A stretch of 64,000 bases of DNA from Lachnospiraceae bacterium MA2020 (GTDB lineage: Bacteria; Bacillota; Clostridia; Lachnospirales; Lachnospiraceae). Below the pieces are notes generated by a model. It saw only the letters and a program-made list of their open reading frames with translations, did no database searches and was not told the origin of the DNA. A program made the translations under genes and the position numbers. The stretch lies in contig JQKK01000018.1 in NCBI GenBank assembly GCA_000746015.1, forward strand, positions 39,214 to 103,213, in the 5' to 3' direction. Below, piece by piece: positions 18,286 to 27,230 of the stretch (its first letter is position 1; every line of letters starts with the position of its first letter).

Positions 18286-18405
18286 AAATCTCCCTTCTGT
18301 CTGGTCTTAGATAAAGGCTTAAGTACTATTCCTACTAAATATAATAAGGCATAAATAAATCACTTACAATATATAATCCATGGCTTTGTCAACGCTGTGT
18401 ATATA

Positions 18406-18461
18406 TTGTCACCCATTGGTTGTTTTAAATGGTTGACATTATATTTTTCTTGTGCTATCCT
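18406..18461 (+). promoter_or_regulatory. BirA operator overlapping the bioY promoter
   Basis: TTGTCACCC (18406-18414), a 16-base spacer and GGTTGACAT (18431-18439) form the inverted repeat typical of BirA biotin operators (consensus TTGTTAACC and GGTTAACAA). The right half contains the -35 box TTGACA (18433-18438), with TATCCT 17 bases downstream (18456-18461). Biotinoyl-AMP-loaded BirA would therefore cover the promoter. Confidence 0.78.
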
Positions 18462-18539
18462 ACCTTCTATATCACATATCTTCTAAGGGGAAAAGATGAT
18501 ATGTCAAATTAAAACAATTTTTGGAGGCAACGGCGGAAA

Positions 18540-19103
18540 ATGGAAAACGTGCAGGCAACTACAGTAAAGACTCAGACACAGACTTTGGATCTTGTATATG
18601 TCGCAATGGGTGCGGCTCTGATTGCGATATGCTCATGGATAAGCATACCGACCACGGTGCCCTTCACTCTTCAGACATTTGCGGTATTTTTGCTCGTATC
18701 ACTTCTCGGAGGTAAGCGTGGCTTCATGACAGCACTCGTATATATGCTTCTCGGTGTTGTCGGGCTTCCGGTATTTGCAGGATTCAGCAGTGGTGTGGGC
18801 GCACTCTTCGGTGCAGCAGGCGGATATATCGTAGGCTTCCTTTTTATCGGCATCATCTACCTTTTCTTTACAAAAGCTTTTGGCAGAACTATCGTAACTG
18901 AAGCGATAGCTCTAGTGCTCGGACTTGCTGCATGCTACGCTTTTGGTACTGCATGGTTCATAAATGTATACTCAAAGGCAAACGGAGCTATCGGGATAAT
19001 GGCAGCTTTAGGCTGGTGTGTATTTCCATTTATAATTCCGGACCTTCTGAAACTCGCACTAGCTCTCATAATAGCAAGACGTATAAGACCGGTGATAAAG
19101 TAA
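18540..19103 (+). CDS. bioY: Biotin ECF transporter S component BioY
   Basis: The membrane S component that binds biotin and works with an energy-coupling module. The 187-residue protein has six predicted membrane segments and BioY motifs: TVPFTLQTFAVFLLVSLLGGKRG, YMLLGVVGLPVFAGF, GGYIVGFL and a C-terminal WCVFPFIIPDLLKLALA. A GGAGG box lies 14 bases before the ATG with a second purine-rich GGCGGA closer. The upstream BirA operator supports biotin as ligand. No bio synthesis genes lie nearby, so this looks like a stand-alone uptake unit. Confidence 0.94.
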   Translation: MENVQATTVKTQTQTLDLVYVAMGAALIAICSWISIPTTVPFTLQTFAVFLLVSLLGGKRGFMTALVYMLLGVVGLPVFAGFSSGVGALFGAAGGYIVGFLFIGIIYLFFTKAFGRTIVTEAIALVLGLAACYAFGTAWFINVYSKANGAIGIMAALGWCVFPFIIPDLLKLALALIIARRIRPVIK

Positions 19104-19153
19104 AAAAATGCTGAGAAAAGTCAGGGATAACCTGCTTTCTCAGCATTTTTTAT
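19104..19153. terminator. Terminator between bioY and ybaK
   Basis: The stem ATGCTGAGAAA / TTTCTCAGCAT is flanked by A7 and T6 runs, so it serves both converging genes. Confidence 0.85.
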
Positions 19154-19156
19154 TTA

Positions 19157-19642
19157 TCAGTTATTTTCAACTATCAGATCTGCCGAAGCGCATCCGACAA
19201 CCTTTATCAGATCATCAGGTGAAATCTCTATCTGAAGTCCGACTTTGCCGGCGCTTACATATATTTTTTCATATCCGGTCGCTGTCTCATGAATGAAGGT
19301 CTTAAACTGCTTTTTCATTCCGATAGGTGAGCATCCGCCGTGAACATATCCTGTAAGTGGAAGAAGCTCCTTTTGCTTTATCATACTTACAGCCTTTTCA
19401 CCCGCAGCCTTTGCAGCCTTCTTTAAGTCTAGCTCCTCTTTGACAGGCACAACAAAAACATAGTAGGTGTTGCTCTTGCCTTGGGTTACCAGCGTCTTGA
19501 AAACCTTATCAGGCTCTTCTCCAAGGATCCCGGCGATCTCCTCGCCTGTCAGCCTTGCATCCGGCTCATACGCATGACTACTGTATTCAATCTTCTTGCC
19601 ATCAAGTACTCGCATTACGTTTGTCTTATCGTTTGCTTTCAC
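19157..19642 (-). CDS. ybaK: Cys-tRNA(Pro) deacylase, YbaK/EbsC family
   Basis: A 161-residue editing protein that hydrolyses cysteine mischarged on tRNA-Pro. The family motifs KTLVTQG, VFVVPVKEELDLKKAAKAAG, and LTGYVHGGCSPIGMKK are visible, the last including the GGxSPxG-type active-site loop with Cys in place of Ser, which is common. It is an isolated gene with a shared terminator. Confidence 0.92.
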   Translation of the reverse strand: MKANDKTNVMRVLDGKKIEYSSHAYEPDARLTGEEIAGILGEEPDKVFKTLVTQGKSNTYYVFVVPVKEELDLKKAAKAAGEKAVSMIKQKELLPLTGYVHGGCSPIGMKKQFKTFIHETATGYEKIYVSAGKVGLQIEISPDDLIKVVGCASADLIVENN

Positions 19643-19724
19643 TTCAAGTCACCTCGTTTTATACACTTAATAAGTATCAACAGTCATCAGCATACTCCCC
19701 GGGATCCTATACGTCAAATGTGCG

Positions 19725-21266
19725 TTATTCTGCAGCAGCTGCATCAGCTTTTTCATCTTTTTCAATAACGCCTGATGCGATACGCTTTTCATAACGTGTA
19801 TAGATAGCCATCGCAACCAATCCAAATATTACAGGACCACTGAGTGACCATAAAGTAGTCTTTAAGTCGCCGTCAAGCGCTGGCTGGATTATCGCAAATG
19901 CATTTGCGAAAAACAGTGTAAGTGTTACTACGTATCCCCAGAAATTTGCTGACTTCTGTGACTTATAAACCACGAAGCTTCTGTCGACACCCTTCATCTT
20001 CTTAAACTTAGGGAAGGCAAATGAGATAAACATATAAGGTACTGTCATACCTACATTTACCATAGCTGTCAGGATAACGAAGAACTGCTGCATTGTGTCA
20101 CCGCCGAAAGATACCAAAAGGACCATTACACAAACGATAGCGCACTGGATCCACATAGCATTTCTTGGCATGCCGTCCTCTGCTATCTCACCCATCTTGC
20201 CAGGCCAGAGGTTCTTTGGTGTACCATCAATGAGCTGCTTTAATGGAGAGTAAACAAGTGTAAACATAGCTCCCATAAGAGCAAGGAGCATTATCAGCGC
20301 ATATACTCTTGCAAAACCGTGCGCAAGTGCTACCTGAGCCGCTTCAGATAATCCAAAAGCCTTACCAAATGATGCTGCAAAGTTTGACATTATTACATAA
20401 GAAACATTTCCAAGTGTAATATTATCTGAACCAAGGATTTCATTATAATTAGTAAATGAACCTACAAGCATGATAAGAAGTGCGTAACCTACAACTATTA
20501 CCATTGCTGCTGTAACTATTCCCTTTGGGAAATTCTTCTCAGGATTCTCTGTCTTATCTACAAGACCGCCTACTGCCTCGATTCCGCCGTATGCAAAAAG
20601 CGCATAAACGATAAATGACAGTATCATGATCGGGCTGCCCTGGTATGCTGCATTAAGCGGAACCTTCAAGGACTCCATGCCGGCAAAAGGCTGCTCAAGC
20701 TGACCATGACGGGCAATTATCATAACTATAGAGCCAATCACTACCAAGATATTAATTGTAAGAACTGCTGAACCTCCAACAGATGTTACCTTGCTGATCT
20801 TATCTATACCTTTTGAATCAAAATATGTTATAAATACAAAGAATATGACTGCCATGATACCGAGAAGCCTTGAGCCTGATAACAGACTTGAGCCAAACAG
20901 TGACCATGTTGATGTATTATCTTCTCCAAACAGAAGATTTGATACAGGTACCCATATACCGGAAGAAACATTTACCATCCACAGTACATAAGATGTGTAC
21001 CACATAAATGTTCCTATAAATGCGTACTTAGGACCTACAGACTTGCACATCCATGAATACATACCACCTGTTTCATTTTTGAATGACGAACCAAACTCTG
21101 CTACCATGAATGCGAACGGGATGAAAAACAGGATACCTGCTATGACAAACCACGGGATTGCCGCATAGCCCATTAGATAATAAGATCTTGGGATGTTGTT
21201 GAATCCATAGACTGACGTAAAGATCATCAAAATGAGGGACATTAGTCCAAGTTTCTTTTCTTTCAT
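19725..21266 (-). CDS. APC-family amino acid transporter, YjeM/GadC-like
   Basis: A 513-residue cytoplasmic membrane transporter with about 12 hydrophobic helices, of the amino acid-polyamine-organocation superfamily. N-terminal motifs MSLILMIFTSVYGFNNIPRS and FMVAEFGSSFKNETGGMYSW and the internal FAYGGIEAVGGLVDKTENPEK fit the glutamate/GABA antiporter branch called YjeM. The substrate is inferred only from the branch. The C-terminus ends in an unusual acidic and alanine-rich tail (IEKDEKADAAAAE). No glutamate decarboxylase gene is next to it. Confidence 0.85.
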   Translation of the reverse strand: MKEKKLGLMSLILMIFTSVYGFNNIPRSYYLMGYAAIPWFVIAGILFFIPFAFMVAEFGSSFKNETGGMYSWMCKSVGPKYAFIGTFMWYTSYVLWMVNVSSGIWVPVSNLLFGEDNTSTWSLFGSSLLSGSRLLGIMAVIFFVFITYFDSKGIDKISKVTSVGGSAVLTINILVVIGSIVMIIARHGQLEQPFAGMESLKVPLNAAYQGSPIMILSFIVYALFAYGGIEAVGGLVDKTENPEKNFPKGIVTAAMVIVVGYALLIMLVGSFTNYNEILGSDNITLGNVSYVIMSNFAASFGKAFGLSEAAQVALAHGFARVYALIMLLALMGAMFTLVYSPLKQLIDGTPKNLWPGKMGEIAEDGMPRNAMWIQCAIVCVMVLLVSFGGDTMQQFFVILTAMVNVGMTVPYMFISFAFPKFKKMKGVDRSFVVYKSQKSANFWGYVVTLTLFFANAFAIIQPALDGDLKTTLWSLSGPVIFGLVAMAIYTRYEKRIASGVIEKDEKADAAAAE

Positions 21267-21422
21267 TACTACTTTCTTGATGCACTCACCCTCGAATACA
21301 CCACTTCTCCTTTTTATAAATCTATCTACCCTGCCGCCATGCAGAGCGTTTTGTATTATAACTCTTTTTAAATATTATGTCACCTGTTTTTCTTGCATCA
21401 GATAAAAAATAAAATTTAGGTA

Positions 21423-21451
21423 TTGACTTATTTTTAGATGTGCAGTATACT
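21423..21451 (+). promoter_or_regulatory. Promoter of tRNA-Gln
   Basis: TTGACT (21423-21428) and TATACT (21446-21451) boxes with a 17-base spacer lie about 30 bases before the tRNA. Confidence 0.7.
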
Positions 21452-21482
21452 ATAAAAGCTGTTTTGTTTCAGCATATATTAA

Positions 21483-21555
21483 TGGGCTATCGCCAAGCGG
21501 TAAGGCAACGGACTCTGACTCCGTCACTTCGAAGGTTCGAATCCTTCTAGCCCAG
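21483..21555 (+). tRNA. tRNA-Gln (CTG anticodon)
   Basis: The cloverleaf closes with acceptor arms TGGGCTA and TAGCCCA, a D arm GCCAAGCGGTAAGGC, anticodon arm ACGGA-CTCTGAC-TCCGT with anticodon CTG, and T arm GAAGG-TTCGAAT-CCTTC. The discriminator base is G as usual for glutamine. The CCA end is not encoded. The gene has its own promoter and terminator. Confidence 0.95.
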
Positions 21556-21557
21556 CT

Positions 21558-21588
21558 AAAAACCACAGGTAGATGCCTGTGGTTTTTT
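21558..21588 (+). terminator. Terminator of tRNA-Gln
   Basis: The stem AACCACAGG / CCTGTGGTT is followed by TTTTG, three bases after the tRNA. Confidence 0.85.
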
Positions 21589-21731
21589 GTTGTCTGTAAA
21601 AATCCCATCTTTATTATGTAACTCCAATTAGTGCAATATTAGTGCAATATTAGTTTTCGAAAATCATGTACAAATTGTAAAAATTACGTTAAAATTATAA
21701 GTAACCATTTTTTACAAGGGGGAGACGTTAT

Positions 21732-23831
21732 ATGTCTAAAGAAACAATTTCAAGACGAAGCTTCGTCAAGGGCTTCGCAGCCAGTTTTGTATCACTGGCA
21801 GGACTCGGCGTTTTAAACGCCTGTGGAAATAATTCCTCACAGCCGGCATCTTCTTCTACAGAAGCTGCTTCAGCTGCTTCAACTGCAGCTGCTACAGCCG
21901 CTGCTACTGAGGCTGCTTTGGAAGCTGCAAACACAGCTGCAAAGGCTGCAGGAATGACTTTCACACCAGGTACTTATGAGGCTACAGCAAAGGGTATCGC
22001 TTCTGATGTCAAGGTTACTATGACTTTTGACGAAACATCTATCAAGGATGTCAAAGTTGATACATCAGGTGAGACACCTGAGATCGGCGGAAAGATATCT
22101 GATGAAGTTGCACAGAAGATCCTTGATGGACAGACTGCTGATATTGATGCAATATCAGGAGCTACTGTTACAAGTGATGCAGTTAAGAAGGCTGCTGCTG
22201 ACTGTATAGCTCAGGCATCAGGTCAGGAAGTATCACTTTCTGATGATTCTGCTGCTGCAACAGGCGCTGACTGGCTCGGAACAAAGCCAGAGATCGCTGC
22301 AGGCGACATCACAGAGGAAGTTGATACAAAGCTTCTTATCGTTGGACTCGGAACAGGCGGATGGGCTGCAACACTTGCTGCTGCTGATGCCGGCATTGAC
22401 ACTCTTGTCATCGAGAAAAAGGAAACACCTACCGGAATACGTGAGGATATAGGTGGTATCGGTTCTAAGTGGCAGAAGGAATCAATCAAAAAGTTCCCTG
22501 AGTTTGAGATCGATAAGATGGAAGCAGTTGAGGATATCGTTAGATACGGTACAGGCTATGTTGATTATAACCTTATCAAGCTCTGGGCTAATGAGTCTGG
22601 TGAGCTTGTAGACTGGATTGGCGGAATTCTCGAGGATTCAGGCAAGTACTACATGCAGCATGAAGGCGGCGTAGGCGATACAAGATACAAAGAGCGTGAT
22701 AAAGCTTACGCAACAGGTCATTCACCGCACAAGACAGAAGAGTATGCTGATGATAAGGATGTTACTACTTCATCAGTATTCACCGAGTATTGTGAAAAGA
22801 AGGGCAATATCAAGTTTAAGTTCTCTACAGCTATCGTAGAGCTTGTACAGGATGATTCAGGTAAGGTTACAGGTGTTATCGCACAGGATCAGACCGACAA
22901 TCATTATGTAAAGATCAACGCTGAGAATGTCCTTATGGCTACCGGCGGATACGCTACAAACACTGATATGATGAATGCTCTTCAGCCTATGACTCAGGAG
23001 ATGAAGGTACAGTGCCGTATCGGTTCAACAGCTGATGGATCTGGTATCAAGGCTATGCTTTGGGCAGGCGGACTTATGGATCCTATCCACGAGTCAATGA
23101 TGTTTAACCGCTGCGCTGTAAAGCCTGATGAGACAGCAGGCTACAAGACAACAGGTGAGTGGTTCTGGTTCGGTGAGCAGCCATTCCTTAAGGTTAACCT
23201 CAAGGGCGAGCGTTTCTGCAACGAGTCAGGCCCTTATGAGTTCATGCTTCACTCTATGGAGATGCAGCCTGGACACACATACTGTGACATCTTCGATGCA
23301 AACAACAAGCAGTACACAGAGCAGTTCCAGGAAGTTGGATGCTGCAGACTCTGGCCTTTTGATAACGGTGCTATTTCTAACCGTGATTATGACTCATGCT
23401 GGCAGTCAAACGAAGAGCTGATCGAGAAGGGTTATATCATCAAGGCTGATACTCTTGAAGAACTTGCAAAGGGACTTAACATTCCTGAAGATACTTTCGT
23501 TGAGACAGTTAAGCGCTACAACGAGCTCTGTGCAAAGGGCAAGGATGAGGATTATGGTAAGGCACCTCACAGACTTACACCTGTAGATACAGCTCCTTTC
23601 TATGGTGTACGTACTGTTGCATGGCATCTTACAACTCTTGACGGTATCCGCATCAATACAAACATGCAGGTTATCGATAAGAACGGAGATCCTATCGAGG
23701 GACTTTATGCAACAGGAGACTGCTCAGGCGGCTTCTTTGCAAACAACTATCCAAACCTCTTCACAGGTCTTGCATGTGGACGTACAATGACATTTGCACG
23801 TCATGCTGTAAACTACATAGCTAGCTTATAA
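21732..23831 (+). CDS. Tat-exported lipoprotein flavin reductase (FMN-binding plus FAD-binding, fumarate/urocanate reductase-like)
   Basis: A 699-residue extracytoplasmic oxidoreductase. Residues 1-31 form a twin-arginine signal (ISRRSFVKGF) ending in the lipobox LNAC, so Cys31 should be lipidated. After an alanine/serine linker, residues 75-160 are an FMN-binding domain with the flavinylation motif SGAT (142-145; Thr145 would carry FMN attached by ApbE). The rest is an FAD-binding domain like flavocytochrome c (GLGTGG at 205-210, ATGGYATN, LYATGDCSGGFF). Relatives reduce fumarate, urocanate or similar unsaturated acids. The converging tat genes directly downstream support Tat export. The acceptor is unknown. 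Confidence 0.9.
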   Translation: MSKETISRRSFVKGFAASFVSLAGLGVLNACGNNSSQPASSSTEAASAASTAAATAAATEAALEAANTAAKAAGMTFTPGTYEATAKGIASDVKVTMTFDETSIKDVKVDTSGETPEIGGKISDEVAQKILDGQTADIDAISGATVTSDAVKKAAADCIAQASGQEVSLSDDSAAATGADWLGTKPEIAAGDITEEVDTKLLIVGLGTGGWAATLAAADAGIDTLVIEKKETPTGIREDIGGIGSKWQKESIKKFPEFEIDKMEAVEDIVRYGTGYVDYNLIKLWANESGELVDWIGGILEDSGKYYMQHEGGVGDTRYKERDKAYATGHSPHKTEEYADDKDVTTSSVFTEYCEKKGNIKFKFSTAIVELVQDDSGKVTGVIAQDQTDNHYVKINAENVLMATGGYATNTDMMNALQPMTQEMKVQCRIGSTADGSGIKAMLWAGGLMDPIHESMMFNRCAVKPDETAGYKTTGEWFWFGEQPFLKVNLKGERFCNESGPYEFMLHSMEMQPGHTYCDIFDANNKQYTEQFQEVGCCRLWPFDNGAISNRDYDSCWQSNEELIEKGYIIKADTLEELAKGLNIPEDTFVETVKRYNELCAKGKDEDYGKAPHRLTPVDTAPFYGVRTVAWHLTTLDGIRINTNMQVIDKNGDPIEGLYATGDCSGGFFANNYPNLFTGLACGRTMTFARHAVNYIASL

Positions 23832-23850
23832 TTAAAGCATATAGTTAAAG

Positions 23851-23899
23851 AAAAAAGTCATTTCGGGCAAGCAGTAACGTTTACCCGAAATGACTTTTA
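23851..23899. terminator. Shared terminator between flavin reductase and tatC
   Basis: The inverted repeat AAGTCATTTCGGG / CCCGAAATGACTT with flanking A and T runs lies between the convergent genes and overlaps the tatC stop codon. Confidence 0.85.
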
Positions 23900-24652
23900 T
23901 TTTGTTTCTGAAGTAACTTCAGACTGTGTTCTTTTTTTATAGAATATTTTTGATAGTATTATGCTGATCTCATATAAAATGCACACCGGTATGCCGACCA
24001 TGATCTGAGACATGGGATCGGGAGGTGTGATAATCGCAGCTACAAAGAATATCAGAACGATCATTATCTTCCTGAATTTGATAAGGTATTCTGGCTTTAT
24101 TATCCCCAACATAGTGAAGATAACTACAACAACAGGAAGCTCAAAAACTATCCCGAAAACCATAAAAACTGTGAGCAGGAAAGATATATATTCCTGTATG
24201 CTTATTGATGCTGTTATCACTCCGGAAGTGTTGAAGTTAATAAGAAAATACAGCATAAATGGCAGGCAGATCTTGTAAGCAAAGGCTACTCCCACGCAAA
24301 AACAGATCGTGCCAAATACAAGTGTGAATTTGAAAGCTGTCCTTTCCTTATGGTAAAGACCCGGCTTGACAAACTCGTATATTTCTCTGGCTGCCGCAGG
24401 TATGCTTATAACAAGTGCAGCTATAAAAGCGACGGAGAAATAGACCATCAAGAGCTCCTGTGGTGCTATATAAACAAAGCTATAGCCGTACCTGGTCCCT
24501 AAAGCGGTGAGACAGTCAACTATAATTGAGGCACCATAAAAGCCTACGATAAATCCTATCAGGAAAAACACCATGACTCTTATTATGCGGTTCCTCATCT
24601 CGCTGAGGTGTCCTCTTAGGGACATTTCTCCATCGTTTACCGATTCACTCAT
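23897..24652 (-). CDS. tatC: Sec-independent protein translocase TatC
   Basis: The 251-residue receptor subunit of the twin-arginine translocase, with six predicted membrane helices. Characteristic motifs are LSEMRNRIIRVMVFF near the N-terminus, FKFTLVFGTICFCVGVAFAY and the FELPVVVV block, followed by ITPPDPMSQIM. Its start overlaps the upstream tatA stop by four bases, indicating translational coupling. The Tat substrate encoded next to it is an obvious cargo. Confidence 0.96.
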   Translation of the reverse strand: MSESVNDGEMSLRGHLSEMRNRIIRVMVFFLIGFIVGFYGASIIVDCLTALGTRYGYSFVYIAPQELLMVYFSVAFIAALVISIPAAAREIYEFVKPGLYHKERTAFKFTLVFGTICFCVGVAFAYKICLPFMLYFLINFNTSGVITASISIQEYISFLLTVFMVFGIVFELPVVVVIFTMLGIIKPEYLIKFRKIMIVLIFFVAAIITPPDPMSQIMVGIPVCILYEISIILSKIFYKKRTQSEVTSETK

Positions 24653-24840
24653 TTAGTATCCTCGTTTTTGGCACTTGCCTCGGTTTTAGCAGTGTTCTTA
24701 TCTTCGTTTCCTTCCATTCCTTCCTTGAAGCTCTTAACACCCTGACCAAACATACGTGTAAGCTTCGGGATCTGGCTTGGTCCAAAGATCAATACAACAA
24801 TAATTAATACAATAACTAACTCTGAAACTCCTATTCTCAT
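24649..24840 (-). CDS. tatA: Twin-arginine translocase subunit TatA
   Basis: A 63-residue protein with one N-terminal membrane helix (SELVIVLIIVVLIFGPSQIP, including the FGP hinge), an amphipathic helix (KLTRMFGQGVKSFKEGM) and an acidic-basic tail. This is the pore-forming TatA type. Its start and stop overlap the neighbouring genes by four bases each. Confidence 0.94.
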   Translation of the reverse strand: MRIGVSELVIVLIIVVLIFGPSQIPKLTRMFGQGVKSFKEGMEGNEDKNTAKTEASAKNEDTK

Positions 24841-25220
24841 GACAATTCTCCTTTAACAACGCTATTTTCCTCAACTGCATCATCGTCTTTTGAACCTTCA
24901 GCAGGTTCGGTCTTTTCTACTACAGCGTCTTTTAACGCTGCCGCAGGATTTTCGATCGTCTTTGAAACTTTTTGCATCTCAGACTTTATCTGAGAGACGC
25001 TTTCATTGACTGGCTCTACTGCATCTTTTAAGGGCTGCGCGGCCTCATTTAATGGCACGATCACATCTTTTCTGATCTCGTCACTCAGCCCTGAAGTGGT
25101 CTTTTTAAGCTCGCTTAGAGCTTTACCTAATTGTCGCGCATATTCCGGAAGCTTATCCGGTCCTATAACAACAAGGGCAATCAGAAAAACAACAACCAAT
25201 TCTCCGATTCCGATTCTCAT
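24837..25220 (-). CDS. TatA/TatB-like translocase subunit with long tail
   Basis: A 127-residue protein with the same design as TatA: membrane helix (GELVVVFLIALVVIGPDKLP) and amphipathic helix (EYARQLGKALSELKKTTSGL), then a long predicted helical and acidic tail. The longer tail and the GPDKLPEYARQLGK segment recall TatB, which in three-component systems helps bind signal peptides. It is the first gene of the tat operon and overlaps the following tatA gene. Whether it is a true TatB cannot be decided from sequence. Confidence 0.88.
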   Translation of the reverse strand: MRIGIGELVVVFLIALVVIGPDKLPEYARQLGKALSELKKTTSGLSDEIRKDVIVPLNEAAQPLKDAVEPVNESVSQIKSEMQKVSKTIENPAAALKDAVVEKTEPAEGSKDDDAVEENSVVKGELS

Positions 25221-25273
25221 GCTTCTCCCCTTTCACTAATCATATCTTTATAATTGTATCTGTAAAAATGAAT

Positions 25274-26710
25274 TTATTCAATGATTTTCGAAAAAGATTT
25301 TCCTCTTCCGCTTTTTTCCGGATTACTGCTATAAAACGCCTTTTTATCCTGGTACATACGCTCGTCAGCGGTCTTTATCACATAGTTTATATCATGTTCT
25401 CCGTTACAGTACACGCTTCCGACCGCAAAGCTCACATCTGATGTAGCATCTGCCATCTTTTTTAACTGTGTTACTTTCTCTGCAACTTCCTCTTCCGTTG
25501 TATTTTGACAAAAAATAACAAATTCATCTCCCCCGGCACGGAAGATATGATCATCACTATATACAGCTTTTATGATAGATGAAGCACGTTTCAGCAACTT
25601 ATCACCGGCACTGTGTCCTTTTTGATCGTTGATCTTTTTTAATCCATTCAGATCGATAAATACAACACCTAAGCTTTTAAGACGTTCCTTATCCCCCTTC
25701 TCAAACTTCAAAATGAACTCATTCATCGCATTGCGGTTTCCGATCTGAGTCAACGAGTCCACTGTACTCTTTATTTTAAGCTTTGAAAGAAGCTGATGAT
25801 TTGCGATCCCGGCAGCAAGCAGGAACGTTATCAATTCCAGCGTTTCTTTTATCCGTTCTCTCCGGTTTACATCAAAATTTGCACCCCAGATAAAACCTAC
25901 TATTTCCTGATTATGCCTAATTGCAAAGAGCACGATATTATGAACCCCATGCCGTTTCATAGACTTATACCACACCGGATCCCGTTCCTCTATCACACTG
26001 AGATCATCGAGTATCAGGCAATCCGAAAGTGCCAGATCTTTCTCCCACGCTTCGGCTATTTCAAGCGGAGTACGACCCATTTCCGATGACAGCTCATCCA
26101 TGAGCTGATCCTGAATCCCCTCACTGTTAATATAGATACACTCCTTACTAAATTTATCTACAGTATAAATAGAGCATCTTTCCGCGCCACAAAAATCCAT
26201 GATGCTTGAGATCACTTCTCCCATTGACTGGTAGAAATCCTTTGACTCATGTAGTTTGATACCGATATTCAAAACTGCATTACTCACTTCAGTGGATCTC
26301 TGCAGCATCGAGTCTGCATTCGCCTGCTCTTCAAAGTGAACAACATACAGACAAAAAAACGTACGTGCTCCCACTGGCTTCTGTTCTTTAGGCTCTTCAT
26401 CCCAAATATCAGAAATCGGAATATAAAACCCCTTCAGCCATATACCGCGAGTATTCACGTATGAATATAGAGGTTCCTGCGTCTCCGCACTTTTATATAC
26501 AAAATTTTCAAAATTTAAATCCATCCAATAAGTCCTGTACGGTATTCCGGGATAAAATTCCGGCGCATCAGGATTCATGAGAATCATTCCCTCACTTGCA
26601 CGATTCACAGCCATCAAGCGGATCTCACTATATTGTCCATCAGGCAAGATGTCAAAAGAGTACAGACTTGCCTTACCATTTATTCCCTCAATCCACGATT
26701 GATAATCCAT
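25274..26710 (-). CDS. Diguanylate cyclase with N-terminal sensory region
   Basis: A 478-residue soluble signalling protein that should make cyclic di-GMP. The C-terminal 165 residues form a GGDEF domain with an intact catalytic loop RAGGDEFVIF (GGDEF at about 393-397). The usual RxxD inhibitory site five residues upstream appears absent. The middle (about residues 150-310) looks like a GAF domain; residues 1-140 resemble a PAS-like sensor. No membrane segment is visible. The neighbouring tat operon lies 53 bases downstream on the same strand but has no evident link. Confidence 0.85.
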   Translation of the reverse strand: MDYQSWIEGINGKASLYSFDILPDGQYSEIRLMAVNRASEGMILMNPDAPEFYPGIPYRTYWMDLNFENFVYKSAETQEPLYSYVNTRGIWLKGFYIPISDIWDEEPKEQKPVGARTFFCLYVVHFEEQANADSMLQRSTEVSNAVLNIGIKLHESKDFYQSMGEVISSIMDFCGAERCSIYTVDKFSKECIYINSEGIQDQLMDELSSEMGRTPLEIAEAWEKDLALSDCLILDDLSVIEERDPVWYKSMKRHGVHNIVLFAIRHNQEIVGFIWGANFDVNRRERIKETLELITFLLAAGIANHQLLSKLKIKSTVDSLTQIGNRNAMNEFILKFEKGDKERLKSLGVVFIDLNGLKKINDQKGHSAGDKLLKRASSIIKAVYSDDHIFRAGGDEFVIFCQNTTEEEVAEKVTQLKKMADATSDVSFAVGSVYCNGEHDINYVIKTADERMYQDKKAFYSSNPEKSGRGKSFSKIIE

Positions 26711-26906
26711 AGCATAATTTCCTCATAAATTAAACCTTTATTCCTGCCTATTATATCACGTTCAGGAGATTATTGTCTTTTCCTCGTTAATTATTTAATA
26801 GCTTTGTGACATAATTCGTGATATCATGGTCTAGGTTCTTGAATATGCTTGAATATAAGGCAATTCGAGTAATCATACTTGTAATAGTTGTAGGTGCAAA
26901 GATGAT

Positions 26907-27218
26907 ATGAAACAGAAAAGAATTGAAGGCCGATGGGACTGCGTTTTCTGTGGTTCCAAAGCTATAAGAGCGAGATTTGCTGCCTGCCCGAATTGCGGTA
27001 AATCCCGTGGAGTTGATACAGTTTTTTACCTGCCGGACAACATTGATGATTCAGTTCTTACAGAAGAACAGGCAGCAAAGACAACTAACAATCCTGACTG
27101 GCTCTGTGAATATTGTGATTCTTATAACAGAGCGGATGCAAAATACTGCATAACATGTGGAGCCTCCAAAGATAAATCGGGGGATGACTACGCAACACTT
27201 CAAAATAAATTTAAATAG
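26907..27218 (+). CDS. Small double zinc-ribbon protein
   Basis: A 103-residue protein with two short zinc fingers: WDCVFCGSKAIRARFAACPNCG and WLCEYCDSYNRADAKYCITCG. The W-x-C-x2-C...C-x2-C spacing resembles RanBP2-type fingers. The ribosome binding site is weak. It is the first of five same-strand genes leading through speD to a membrane spermidine synthase, with only 12 bases to the speD-like gene, so it is probably part of that system, perhaps as a protein-protein or nucleic-acid adaptor. Confidence 0.8.
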   Translation: MKQKRIEGRWDCVFCGSKAIRARFAACPNCGKSRGVDTVFYLPDNIDDSVLTEEQAAKTTNNPDWLCEYCDSYNRADAKYCITCGASKDKSGDDYATLQNKFK

Positions 27219-27230
27219 AGGAGACATTAA

